64,000 nt of DNA from Pseudovibrio exalbescens (GCF_028737195.1 NZ_JAQZAJ010000005.1:62001-126000); one strand, 5' to 3'. Positions 42,096-50,958 are shown, counted from the stretch's first letter. Notes: generated from the sequence alone by a model not told the origin. Translations and numbers: made by a program.

Positions 42096-44240
42096 CTAAG
42101 CCAAAACCGATGCGAGCATGTCGTCACTGGAAGCGTCTGGTTTGACGATTTCAGCATCACTACCCGTTACGGTTTCCTCCTTGGATCCTTCGACAGCGAA
42201 CACGACCACTTCAGATGCCAGCGCATCCATCGCTTCTTCGTTTTCCAGATCTTCTGGAAGCAGGTTGGCCTGCATGAGGAAGCTTTCCTCGTAGTGGTCG
42301 CCTTCAAGCATTTTCAGCTCGGAGGCGCTGTCATATTCAATGATGCTCGCCGTGTTGATTGTAGTGTTGCCCCCCAAGGACACCGTCACATCGGTATCCA
42401 CTGAGGTAGACGAGGCCACTGCCACGGCGTCGGCGTCTTCTATGATGTTGGTCTGAAAGATCGCCTTCGTGTCATAGTAGTTTCCGGTGACGTACAGCAC
42501 GCTGAATATGCCGCCGCCATTGCCAGCGAACATGCTGGTCAGCAATGGGTCCAGTTCGGTCTCACCGGCCTGGATCAGACTGCTCAGCTCAGCTGCGTTC
42601 TCTGTCATGAAATCAAAGGCAATAGGTGTGCCAGCATCACCAATGCTGGCGCTGTTGATCAGCGTATTGCCACTTGTTGAAGACGAAATACCATCATCGT
42701 CAAATGCTTGCCCCATGCCCTGCATGTAATCCGCATCGTAAATGATGTTCTTCTGATAGATGTAACTTGTCTCATAATAGTCCCCACCAACGATAATGAG
42801 ATCGTAATTGGTGGAAAGTTCCAGATATGAAGCAGAGTTTTGCGCGTAGTTGTTGCCCACTACAATCGACATCTGATCGGTGATCTCAAGCTGCCCAACA
42901 ACATCGTTGTCAATGATGTGGTTGATTTGAGTAAACCGCAGCGCGTCATAGTAGTCGCCATAAGCGTAATCAATGGTCCAGAGCGCGTTTGAAGCCCCTG
43001 CCCCAACTTCAAGAATGGGCGCTTCTGCTGGCGCTGGAGCCTCCACCACGTCGTCAAACCGCGCGAAATTGTCCATGGTGTTTGTATTGGACGCACTGCT
43101 GGTGGTCCCTGCGCTCACCATGGATGAAACGGTGGTCTGCTGTTGCGCTAAACTGGAGATGAACTGTTCGGATGACTGGTCTTGCACATTCCAGTACGTG
43201 TCTGGCACCATATCGCCATCATGCAGGATGTTGATCTGGGCAATCACATTGATGTCGTAGTAGTCGCCATGGATCATCGCAGAGCCATAGGTCTCCGGTC
43301 CGTCCACGATCGAGGCGGTGTTGATTGCCGTATTGCCCCCCACTTCAAGCGTACCGACGTCCGCTTCGGGATCGACCTTACCGTCAATCGGGTTCGGCGA
43401 CTGGGTTCTCAGATACAACGACAGGTCCAGCTCGAATGAGGCCTCACCCTCCTCGCCATTGTGGCTGTAGACGGTCACCGTATCGCCGGGCTGTGGGCCT
43501 TCTGGCACTTCGCCATTTTCGATGGCTTCCTGCATCTCTTCCATTTCGAGACGCCGCTCTTCCAATAGAGCTTCATATTCTTCCTGACTGAGCACACCGT
43601 AGGAGGCGACGGCCGTAAGCGAGATCTGGGTGGTCAGGGTCGTCGCGAGCTGCGCAGCCATGTCATTGGGGCCCATGCCCGAAACATCGCTGACACTGGC
43701 TACATTCCAGAAGGCTTCAACCACAAACTGCCCAGAAGCAGCAGATGCGCTGTTGTAATAGGACAGGCCAACGTCGAACTCTCCGTTCAGCAGAATGTCA
43801 TCGTCCCAGAGGTAGTGAAGTTGCGTGATTACACCCGCAACACCGCCGTTTTCGCCATATGTATAGAGTGCTGGCGTGAACACTTCCCCATTGATGCGCA
43901 CAGTGAATGAGCTGCCAAAGCCACCCGTTGATGAGGTCGTTTCAACTTCCTGAGCTGGAAGGGCGCGTTCAGAGATATTGAAGAAACGGTTTGGATAAAT
44001 ATCCGGGCGCTCCAGATCGCTCAGGTTTGACGACGGCAACTTGATGTCTTTCAAATCAATGCCGAACTCACCATCTTGCACTCGTCCCAAATATAGTTCG
44101 CGAGCTGCCCACCCCAAGTCGGGCCCTGCCAGCTCCACTTCCATATCCTCGTAGAAGTTTTTCCAAAAGCCAAAGTCTTCTGGAATTTTCCACTCGCCTG
44201 TAAACCTTTGCAAAATTTCAGAGACGCCTGGACTATACAT
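42096..44240 (-). CDS. Repeat-containing acidic protein, putative type I secretion substrate
   Basis: A 714-residue acidic protein with no signal peptide that I do not recognise as a named family. About five copies of a loose module are visible: a G-N-T-x-I-N-x-A-S-I segment (residues 302, 523, 623), then G-[DN]-Y-Y-[DE] (325, 428, 486, 586; variant GDHYE at 647) followed about seven residues later by Q-x-N-[IL]-[IL] (335, 438, 496, 596, 657) and often D-x-D. The N-terminal ~280 residues are non-repetitive (FWKNFYEDMEVELAGPDLGW). The C-terminus ends in a short hydrophobic MLASVLA, consistent with an uncleaved type I signal. Glycine-Asp RTX nonapeptides are absent. It is one base from the transporter gene, so export by that system is likely but unproven. 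Confidence 0.7.
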   Translation of the reverse strand: MYSPGVSEILQRFTGEWKIPEDFGFWKNFYEDMEVELAGPDLGWAARELYLGRVQDGEFGIDLKDIKLPSSNLSDLERPDIYPNRFFNISERALPAQEVETTSSTGGFGSSFTVRINGEVFTPALYTYGENGGVAGVITQLHYLWDDDILLNGEFDVGLSYYNSASAASGQFVVEAFWNVASVSDVSGMGPNDMAAQLATTLTTQISLTAVASYGVLSQEEYEALLEERRLEMEEMQEAIENGEVPEGPQPGDTVTVYSHNGEEGEASFELDLSLYLRTQSPNPIDGKVDPEADVGTLEVGGNTAINTASIVDGPETYGSAMIHGDYYDINVIAQINILHDGDMVPDTYWNVQDQSSEQFISSLAQQQTTVSSMVSAGTTSSASNTNTMDNFARFDDVVEAPAPAEAPILEVGAGASNALWTIDYAYGDYYDALRFTQINHIIDNDVVGQLEITDQMSIVVGNNYAQNSASYLELSTNYDLIIVGGDYYETSYIYQKNIIYDADYMQGMGQAFDDDGISSSTSGNTLINSASIGDAGTPIAFDFMTENAAELSSLIQAGETELDPLLTSMFAGNGGGIFSVLYVTGNYYDTKAIFQTNIIEDADAVAVASSTSVDTDVTVSLGGNTTINTASIIEYDSASELKMLEGDHYEESFLMQANLLPEDLENEEAMDALASEVVVFAVEGSKEETVTGSDAEIVKPDASSDDMLASVLA

Positions 44241-44315
44241 GCTGCATCCTCCACAGCCCGCCTCTTGGACTTGGTCAAGTATTGATCAAGTTGTAAGAGA
44301 CGGAGTTAAGGGAGA

Positions 44316-44353
44316 CGAGGCGGGCCCTCGCTTTGGAGCAAGAACCCGCCTCG
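44316..44353 (-). promoter_or_regulatory. Intercistronic hairpin in the type I secretion operon
   Basis: CGAGGCGGG and CCCGCCTCG form a perfect 9-bp stem with a 20-base loop between the acidic substrate gene and the repeat-protein gene. There is no U-tract on the minus strand. It may act as partial terminator or mRNA stabiliser, favouring the first cistron. Confidence 0.6.
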
Positions 44354-44373
44354 GTTGTGAGCGTAGCTAGAAC

Positions 44374-45276
44374 TTAGGCGCCATCTTCGCCAGTATCGTT
44401 GTCGTAGTTGTTACCACCAACAACGGTTGCATCAACGAGGTTGTACTGCAGGTTCGCACCCATCACGATGTCCTGATTGAATGCTTCCATGTCTGCAGAC
44501 TTGTCAGCGGACGCTTCAGCAGTACCAGCAACGGAACCGTCATCTTTGTTACCGGAACCCCAATCGCCATCTGCGTTGTCAGCATCGATACCGTCTTCGG
44601 TCCGTGCGCGACCACCAGACTGCGTCACATCAGCGTCATAGCTTGCGTCATTGGAGACGGTTGGGCTTGACAGACGATCGTTGTCCACCAAGTCGCCGAT
44701 CTGCGCGATGTTGAAGGCAGCGTCGTTACCAGCACCGTCGGCGTAAACATTGACGTCATCGCCAGGATTATAATCGACCGAGCTGTTGTTCTGGGCTGCG
44801 AGGATCGGAGCGTTCACATCATCATCAATGTCGATGAAGTCATTATCTTCCGGACGCATCCAGTCTTCTGGCAGAAGATCCTGAATGGTGATGTCGATGT
44901 CGTTACCGTTCTCGACTTTGTTGTCAACGTCGGTCTTGACGTCAGTATCAACGTCAGTCTTATTTGCGGCTAGGGCACCGGATTCAGAGGATTGAGCCTG
45001 ACCTTGGTCCTGACCCTGGCCCTGATCCTGTCCTTGGCCTTGATCCTGTCCTTGGCCCTGAGCTTGTCCCTGACCTTGGTCCTGACCCTGACCCTGTTCG
45101 TTCTTGTTTTCGCTTTCTACCTTGTTGTCGACGTCGTTATCGTTTTGGTTGCTCTGGAGCGAAGCTTCATCGATTTCCACGTCGTCAAACTTCACATCTA
45201 CATCGAAATCAGCATCTTCAACTTTGATGTCATCGAACAAAATATTGGTATTGCTGTTGTTACGACCCAAAACCAT
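44374..45276 (-). CDS. Asp-rich, Gln-Gly-repeat low-complexity protein, putative type I secretion substrate
   Basis: A 300-residue, very acidic, apparently disordered protein. The N-terminal part contains Val/Asp alternation (FDVDVKFDDVEIDE). Residues 61-95 are a Gln-Gly-Asp tandem repeat (GQGQDQ units), then TDVDTDVKTDVDNKVENGND. The rest is Asn/Asp-rich, and the C-terminus reads YDNDTGEDGA. A V-G-G-N-N-Y motif near the end (286-291) recalls V-G-N-N-Y in the next gene product. No signal peptide is present. The start is the ATG at 45274-45276 after GGAG. It is the first gene of the secretion operon and so probably the main substrate. No known family is recognised. Confidence 0.65.
   Translation of the reverse strand: MVLGRNNSNTNILFDDIKVEDADFDVDVKFDDVEIDEASLQSNQNDNDVDNKVESENKNEQGQGQDQGQGQAQGQGQDQGQGQDQGQGQDQGQAQSSESGALAANKTDVDTDVKTDVDNKVENGNDIDITIQDLLPEDWMRPEDNDFIDIDDDVNAPILAAQNNSSVDYNPGDDVNVYADGAGNDAAFNIAQIGDLVDNDRLSSPTVSNDASYDADVTQSGGRARTEDGIDADNADGDWGSGNKDDGSVAGTAEASADKSADMEAFNQDIVMGANLQYNLVDATVVGGNNYDNDTGEDGA
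44992..45096 (-). repeat. 18-bp tandem repeat encoding Gln-Gly-Asp-Gln units
   Basis: About six imperfect units encode G-Q-G-Q-D-Q within residues 61-95 of the acidic protein. The unit length is a multiple of three, so slippage would alter length without a frameshift. Confidence 0.85.
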
Positions 45277-45785
45277 GGTCTTCTCCACTTTTTGTGGAGT
45301 GATCAAGAACGCACCGTCTTCTTCGCGTGTGCTTAACTCTCGTCACTCTTCTTATGTTGTGGGGCTTTCAAGTACTCACCCCGGCTCAGACACAGCTCTA
45401 CCGTTCTTGGAAATGACCAAGCCGTCTTCGAAATTTTGTGAAGGTCGGACAGCGCGATGTTTTTCTTCTTTTACGCGCCTAACGGTTCGTTGTGTCTCTC
45501 GTTAACCTCGCGACTTCTTTTGTCAGCCGAAGCTGGTTGGTCCGTTGGTTACCGGCTCAGTAAAACGCTCACCTTCCGTTAAGTCAACGTAAAATTCGAT
45601 TATATTTTTACGTTAGCGTAATACGAAGTTTTAACTACAAAAACATGGTTAACATGTAAGATTTTAGTGAGTTTAATCACGTAAGGCCCTCACAAGTCCT
45701 AGGAGATTTTTGTGATTTAACAGGAACTCCAGCTGCGCCAAGACGATTGACAGAGCGTGATATATGAAATTCGAAGTAAAAAAGC
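45277..45785. other. 509-bp promoter region of the secretion operon
   Basis: No gene is seen. It is more AT-rich than its surroundings, especially 45585-45720, and carries the nested palindromes at 45586-45621. Its length suggests complex regulation of the minus-strand secretion operon. Confidence 0.6.
45586..45621. promoter_or_regulatory. Nested inverted repeats, candidate operator
   Basis: AACGTAAAA and TTTTACGTT are perfect 9-bp arms separated by 11 AT-rich bases (45586-45614). The right arm overlaps a second palindrome, TTACG-TTAG-CGTAA (45608-45621). It lies about 310 bp upstream of the secretion-operon start. The binding protein is unknown. Confidence 0.55.
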
Positions 45786-46352
45786 TCAGGAGAGGCCGCG
45801 ATCAAGTGACAAGCGCCAAGCAGCGATGACTCTGGGGTCGTAATTCAGCAGTTCAACTTCGTTTGACGGCGAAAATACATCAAATATCTCGTAGGAATCC
45901 AGCACGCTTTCTTCGTTTTCTACTTCCGGCTGCTCCACATCAAAGTACAACGAAAACACTTCTGGGTCGGCCAACACTTCACAAAAGCGCGCGCCCATTT
46001 CCCACCCTTTCAAGAAAGCCTCTGACTGCCTTACGCTTTCCTGGCTCATCAAATCGCCGATGGCTGGATCATCTATGCCGGTAATCTCCTGCCACACCTT
46101 TACCTGCAGCACCCCGACAAGATCCACATCCTGGGTGTGTCCTTCGACCCGGGCCATGCCGTCAATGACATGTCCGAGGAAGCCGATGGCAAAAGGGCGA
46201 TAGAACAACGCTGGATTTGAGCCATACCGGTTCCTGGCTTCTGCCATGAAGGGCCGCAGCCTCTTGGCAATCCGCTTGACGGGGGCATGGAGCGACTGCC
46301 CCATTCGAAGCTTGCTGGACAGGCTGCGAAGAAAAGACCGAACACCACCCAT
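45786..46352 (-). CDS. Hypothetical protein, unrecognised
   Basis: A 188-residue protein with a basic N-terminus (SFLRSLSSKLRMGQSLHAPVKRIAKRLRPF), a central helical region (YRPFAIGFLGHVIDGMARVEG and SQESVRQSEAFLKGWEMGARF) and an acidic C-terminal third. There is no signal peptide or transmembrane helix. The gene is read away from the HEPN-like gene and toward the secretion-operon promoter region. Codon use and composition look like the neighbours. I cannot assign a function. Confidence 0.6.
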   Translation of the reverse strand: MGGVRSFLRSLSSKLRMGQSLHAPVKRIAKRLRPFMAEARNRYGSNPALFYRPFAIGFLGHVIDGMARVEGHTQDVDLVGVLQVKVWQEITGIDDPAIGDLMSQESVRQSEAFLKGWEMGARFCEVLADPEVFSLYFDVEQPEVENEESVLDSYEIFDVFSPSNEVELLNYDPRVIAAWRLSLDRGLS

Positions 46353-46464
46353 CCCTCTCCCCTCGCGAAGTCACAGGAAAACTATTTGATGAAGCAATCA
46401 AGGTGCCTCACTTTAGATGGAAATGGCTTTTGCCGTAACACAGACAAAAGTGGGCTTAAATATA

Positions 46465-47028
46465 ATGACAAAACTGCCCCCAACACCCGACTTCGCTTCC
46501 ATTGAGGCCGCAGCCGACCAGACCTCGGAGCAAAGGACACGCTTTCTGGCACAAATTGGCACCCTGAATTTCAGTTGGTCCAACAATGAGAGCCTGTTTG
46601 TTTATGTGATGATGCTTTTGCTGGGCATCGATCAAAAATCAGCCGCCATCATTTTCTTTACGCTCAACACCTCCCGTGCGCGCCTTGATTTGGTGGCCCG
46701 TCTCAGCAAGGCGAACCTGCGCAATGAGGAGGTTCGCAAGGAACTCACTTCGCTGATCCGCAAGTTTGAAAAGGTCACTCGGATCCGCAACGAACTGAAC
46801 CACTGCATGTTTACCTTGAGCGACCAAGGAGCCATTACCCACACCCATTCCATGCGCATTACGGAGACAAAGGATCAGGTCTTTCTTGGGCGTGTGCGCC
46901 CCGTCAACGCCAAGCGCTTTCAGGAGATTGACGAGACAATCGCCAACCTCAAGAGCTTCAATCGCGACTTTTGGAGCTTTCTTCCAAAGCTGGAGAAGGC
47001 CATGACCTCTCCAGCGCCTCAAGCTTGA
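46465..47028 (+). CDS. Hypothetical protein with HEPN-like RNxxxH motif
   Basis: A helical protein of about 187 residues. A hydrophobic helix (ESLFVYVMMLLLGID) is followed by long amphipathic helices and the segment KVTRIRNELNHCMF, in which R-N-x-x-x-H (R108-H113 from this start) matches the active-site pattern of HEPN ribonucleases. No partner nucleotidyltransferase (MNT) gene is adjacent, so a classical toxin pair is not indicated. Starts at 46417 and 46423 are also possible because no clear ribosome site decides. The last 10 bases overlap the convergent glycosyltransferase gene. Confidence 0.6.
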   Translation: MTKLPPTPDFASIEAAADQTSEQRTRFLAQIGTLNFSWSNNESLFVYVMMLLLGIDQKSAAIIFFTLNTSRARLDLVARLSKANLRNEEVRKELTSLIRKFEKVTRIRNELNHCMFTLSDQGAITHTHSMRITETKDQVFLGRVRPVNAKRFQEIDETIANLKSFNRDFWSFLPKLEKAMTSPAPQA

Positions 47029-49079
47029 GAAGGCGCATCAGTTTGGTTCCCGTCCGTTTTGATGTGTCCATGGCTTGTCTTGCGCCAGTGGTGTGGACGC
47101 CACCAAAACTCAATGGCCGCCTTGTAACAGGCCCAGCTGCCCAACAACCAATAGGCGGGGATGGTGAGCATCTCGAACAAAGTTGGATTGAGCCCCCGAT
47201 AGTTGGCCCCACGCCATATGCTGAGGATTGATCCCCCAAGGCTGATGAGAAAACTGGCAATCCCTAACGTACCCAAGAAAACCAATATGGCGGAGCTGAT
47301 GCCGTCTCGTGCCACCATGAAGCCGACATAGCACGCCGCCACGATTGTCCAAGGTGCCACCAACAGGCAAAACAGCCCGCCGACCAGCCAAAGGTAGAAA
47401 ACCGCAGCGCTTTTTACCCCCAACTCCTGCCAGAGACGCCACGGATCACGCAGATGCACCACGGCGGTCTGCATCCAGCCCTTGTGCCAGCGCGTGCGTT
47501 GGGCCACCCAGGCCTTCACCGTTAGCGGGGCCTCTTCGCGGGTGGTGCTGCTCAACGTTTTCACCTGATACCCCTTGCGAGCCAGCCGCACGCCAAGGTC
47601 TGCATCCTCCGTCACATTGAAGGGGTCCCATCCGCCGACATCCTTCAAGGCAGCAACCCGAAAGTGGTTCGACGTTCCCCCCAATGGCAACAGGACACCG
47701 CGGCGGGAAAACCAAGGCAGGATCACATCGAACAGTGCAGCATATTCGAATGCAAACTGGCGAAGCAGCCACCCCTTTTGAGCATGGTCAATGAACAAGG
47801 AGGCTTGCAGACAGGCTGTTGTGTCCGGGGCTTGGGCAAAGGCGGCGGCAGCACGCTTGAGCTGGTCGGCGTCCGGCCGGTCCTCTGCATCAAAAACCGT
47901 GATGAGGTCGCCTCGGGCAAGCTGCAACCCCACGCCCAGCGCCCTTGGCTTGGTGCGCGGGCGGCCATCTGGCAGTGCGATGACCTTCATGTGCGGTTCG
48001 ATCAGCTTGTTCAGTCTGGTCCGGGTTTTGGTGTCGTCTTGCTCGGTCAAGAACAGAATCTCGAGCCGGTTCTTGGGATAGTCCAACCGTGACATGGACC
48101 GCACAAGCTGTTCGCAGACGGCATCCTCATCGTAGAGCGGCACCAGAACCGTATAGCGTGGCAGGTCGAAGAGCGGGCCAATCGGCACGGAAGGCTCCTC
48201 ATCCGCGCCCAACAACTTGTGCTCCTGTGCGGCACTCAGGCGTATGACCCCCAACGCGATTGCCAGCAGCTTCACAAACAGCGAGAGAACTCCCAGAAGG
48301 CGCCAGAAGGTAAAGAAGGCGACGATGGGGATTAACCCGGTGAAGGAGAACAAGGTCTTTTGCCCTGACGAGAGGCGCTTTTGCGCTGAATATTCTTCAC
48401 CCGCCTCCACCAGCGCCGCCGTGCTGTGGCCGGTGTACACAAGGCGGCGCAGCTCAGAGGGCGTGACAACGACCATTCGGTAGCGCTTGCCCAGTTCTCC
48501 TGAGGCCACCCGAGCCAGCACGTCAACCTGAGCGCCGATGGGCGCAGCGGCAAGAACAAGGCGCTTATTCGCATCTCTGGCAGGCACCAACAGCAGCCCC
48601 TCAATCCGCCTTGGGCGTTCGCTGAACAGCGCATCGCACGCCACCCCCAGGGCGCCGGTTTGCGCAAACCGCAGGTTCAACTTGCCCGCCAGAACGAAGT
48701 AATAATGCGAGGTGGAGAGTTTGGCCTGCTCTGTCAGCACCAGACTGAGCGGCTTGCCCAGCAACTTCATCTGCCGAAGCCCCTCCAACATATCGATGTC
48801 GGTCACATTGCATTGCCGCAAAATGGCCAGCTCCAGCGCAGACACGCTGAGATACCGTTGCGGCGTGGACTGTGCCGGTCGGGCCTTGGGCATCATGGCA
48901 ACCAGGGACATGTCGGCCTCACCGCTCATGAAATGCCCGCGCTTGGTCAATGAGTTTTCAAGTCCCTCAGCCTGTCGGGAGGACTTAACAAACAGGCTTC
49001 GTAAAAACAGTGCATTGGATAGCTTTCGCTTGCCGCCGTTCACCAGTTTTTCTGATCTTTCCCATATGCTGGCATTCAC
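47019..49079 (-). CDS. GT2 glycosyltransferase, cellulose-synthase-like membrane protein
   Basis: A 686-residue processive-type glycosyltransferase. The N-terminal ~200 residues are soluble, with a possible GspE/MshEN-like segment (SALELAILRQCNVTDIDMLEG). They are followed by hydrophobic helices and the GT2 core: YTVLVPLYDEDAVCEQLV, FDAEDRPD (D-x-D), EDADLGVRL (the TED-type base) and the QRTRWHKGW motif. C-terminal transmembrane helices complete the channel. It would polymerise or export a beta-linked polysaccharide, but the sugar is unknown. The ATG at 49079 follows AAGGAG. No PilZ domain or other polysaccharide genes are adjacent. It is divergent from the solute-binding gene. Confidence 0.85.
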   Translation of the reverse strand: MNASIWERSEKLVNGGKRKLSNALFLRSLFVKSSRQAEGLENSLTKRGHFMSGEADMSLVAMMPKARPAQSTPQRYLSVSALELAILRQCNVTDIDMLEGLRQMKLLGKPLSLVLTEQAKLSTSHYYFVLAGKLNLRFAQTGALGVACDALFSERPRRIEGLLLVPARDANKRLVLAAAPIGAQVDVLARVASGELGKRYRMVVVTPSELRRLVYTGHSTAALVEAGEEYSAQKRLSSGQKTLFSFTGLIPIVAFFTFWRLLGVLSLFVKLLAIALGVIRLSAAQEHKLLGADEEPSVPIGPLFDLPRYTVLVPLYDEDAVCEQLVRSMSRLDYPKNRLEILFLTEQDDTKTRTRLNKLIEPHMKVIALPDGRPRTKPRALGVGLQLARGDLITVFDAEDRPDADQLKRAAAAFAQAPDTTACLQASLFIDHAQKGWLLRQFAFEYAALFDVILPWFSRRGVLLPLGGTSNHFRVAALKDVGGWDPFNVTEDADLGVRLARKGYQVKTLSSTTREEAPLTVKAWVAQRTRWHKGWMQTAVVHLRDPWRLWQELGVKSAAVFYLWLVGGLFCLLVAPWTIVAACYVGFMVARDGISSAILVFLGTLGIASFLISLGGSILSIWRGANYRGLNPTLFEMLTIPAYWLLGSWACYKAAIEFWWRPHHWRKTSHGHIKTDGNQTDAPSQA

Positions 49080-49123
49080 CTAGTATCTCCTTCAGTGTGG
49101 AGCCAAGGGACTTGTTGGTAAGA

Positions 49124-49996
49124 ATGACAGCGCGCCGTAGCTTTAAATTGATAATTGTATCACTGTGTTTTTTATATTCCCTGATTGTGATGCCCTCTTT
49201 TGCAGTGTCCCAAACTCTCCCGGGTGAAAAGTTGGAGGCACCGCGTCTTCCGTCTTTTGTGGAACCGCAAAGCCTGTTTTCCAGCAATGCAAAAAAGCCG
49301 GACAAGATCTCCTTCATGGCATCGGATGATTTTCCGCCGTTTGCCTTCCGCGACAGTTCCGGTCGGCTGGTCGGCTACAATGTGGATCTGGCCCGTGCCA
49401 TCTGCGAGGCGCTGGAAATTCCATGCAGCCTGACCGTGAAGCAGTTTTCGCAGATGATCCCGGCTCTCGAGAGCAAAGAGGGGGACGCTGTCATTGCCGG
49501 AGTTTCCATCACACCGGATACCCTGCAAAAGGTAGCCTTCTCTGAAGTTTACATGCGCTTTCCCGCACGTTTTGTCATGGCAAAGGACAAAGCCATTGCC
49601 CCGCTGCCCAATACGCTAGAGGGCAAGACGGTCGCGGTAGAGGCAGGTTCAAGCTATGAAGCGTACATTGAGCGGTTCTTTCCGCTGACCATTTTGAAAG
49701 CCTTCCCAACCACAGAACGCGCCCGTCAGGCCCTTGTGCGCGGCGATGCTGATGCGCATTTCGGCGACAGCATGCGCTTGTCATTTTGGCTTGAAAGCGA
49801 GGCCTCGGCCAATTGCTGCCGTTTTGCCGGGGATGCGTGGCTCGACCCGGATTACTTCGGGCAAGGCATGGCCATCGCGGTGCGCAAGGAAGATGAGGTG
49901 CTTCTGAGCTCCATCAATCTCGCGCTTGCCCGTCTTCAGGAAGATGGCCGGCTGGATGAGCTTTACCTGCGTTACTTCCCGCGCAGCTTCTTCTAG
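49124..49996 (+). CDS. Extracellular solute-binding protein, family 3
   Basis: A 290-residue periplasmic protein. The signal peptide (LIIVSLCFLYSLIVMPSFA) is followed by the SBP_bac_3 pattern: ISFMASDDFPPFAFRDSSGRLVGYNVDLARAICEAL, then GKTVAVEAGSSYEAYIERF and ALVRGDADAHFGDS. Family members bind amino acids or other small polar ligands. No ABC permease or ATPase follows, so it may act with distant transport genes or as a sensory binding protein. The ATG at 49124 is preferred over an upstream frame that runs into the GT2 gene. It overlaps the convergent desaturase gene by 4 bases. Confidence 0.85.
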   Translation: MTARRSFKLIIVSLCFLYSLIVMPSFAVSQTLPGEKLEAPRLPSFVEPQSLFSSNAKKPDKISFMASDDFPPFAFRDSSGRLVGYNVDLARAICEALEIPCSLTVKQFSQMIPALESKEGDAVIAGVSITPDTLQKVAFSEVYMRFPARFVMAKDKAIAPLPNTLEGKTVAVEAGSSYEAYIERFFPLTILKAFPTTERARQALVRGDADAHFGDSMRLSFWLESEASANCCRFAGDAWLDPDYFGQGMAIAVRKEDEVLLSSINLALARLQEDGRLDELYLRYFPRSFF

Positions 49997-50841
49997 GTGT
50001 TGCCGGAGGCCGGGGCTTCCTTGTCTGGATCTGCCTCCGGCTTTTCCCGGCGCAAGTAAGCGGCAAATGGCAGCCACAAAGACCAGCCAAGGCGGCGTGG
50101 CTCTGGCCCGCCATATTGCGTCAACCCAATTTCAAGGCCCAACTGCCCCTTCTTTGGTTCGTGGGTGTATGTGCCAAACAGGTAGTCCCAGAACGGAAAG
50201 TTGAAGCCGTAATTGCTGTCGGTTTCGCCTCGGATCTTGGAGTGGTGGATCCGGTGCATGTCCGGTGTCACGATGATCTTGCGCAGGATACGGTCTGCCC
50301 GAAGGGGCAGCTTGATGTTGGCGTGGTTGAACATGGCCGCCGCATTCAGCACCACCTCAAACACCACCACAGCAACCACAGGCGCACCGAGCAGCACAAC
50401 CAAAAGCGCCTTCCACACCATGGAAACAGCGATTTCTAGCGGGTGGAAACGCAGCGCCGTGGTTACATCGAAATGCGGGTCCGCATGATGAACCTTGTGC
50501 ATGTGCCACAGAAACGGGATCTTGTGGCTCGCCCAGTGTTCGAGCCAGATGAAGAAGTCCAGGGCGACAAAGCAGATGATCCCGGCGATTACCGGATCTA
50601 CCGGCACCACGTTGAACAGGCCCCAGCCCATTTCTTCTGCCCAAAGCGCACTGCCAACCGCCGCCACTGGCATGACAAAGCGGAGCATCGCGGAGTTCAC
50701 CACGGACATGCCCAGATTTGTAACCCAGCGGCGTTTGCGGTCCTGAGGTTCTTCCCGGCGCGGGATGGCGAGTTCAATGAGCACCAGAAGTGCAAACACC
50801 CCCAGAAAGATGCCGAGCCGAATTGCGCCCTCATTGATCAT
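49993..50841 (-). CDS. Sterol desaturase / fatty acid hydroxylase family protein
   Basis: A 282-residue di-iron membrane enzyme. The His clusters are in the family order: WLEHWASHKIPFLWHMHKVHH, then a hydrophobic stretch and VTPDMHRIHHSKIRGETDSNYG with further His. Several hydrophobic helices surround them. It would hydroxylate or desaturate a lipid or carotenoid-like substrate. The start at MINEGAIRLG is chosen because GGGAG lies upstream and because an in-frame start 17 codons earlier gives a hydrophilic tail unlike the family. Confidence 0.85.
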   Translation of the reverse strand: MINEGAIRLGIFLGVFALLVLIELAIPRREEPQDRKRRWVTNLGMSVVNSAMLRFVMPVAAVGSALWAEEMGWGLFNVVPVDPVIAGIICFVALDFFIWLEHWASHKIPFLWHMHKVHHADPHFDVTTALRFHPLEIAVSMVWKALLVVLLGAPVVAVVVFEVVLNAAAMFNHANIKLPLRADRILRKIIVTPDMHRIHHSKIRGETDSNYGFNFPFWDYLFGTYTHEPKKGQLGLEIGLTQYGGPEPRRLGWSLWLPFAAYLRREKPEADPDKEAPASGNT

Positions 50842-50958
50842 TGTCTGCTGCTCCCGATTTGTCTGCCGTACCCTGTCATCTCTCAATTCCATAGAAATTG
50901 GTGCCGGGTTTTACAATTCACATATGGTCAATTTAAATTTTTCGGCTACAACGCGAAC

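Noticed and set aside
44992-45096. Repeated 18-bp units considered as a possible CRISPR or minisatellite array
   Set aside because: There are no spacers, and the units stay in frame and encode a Gln-Gly-Asp repeat within a gene.
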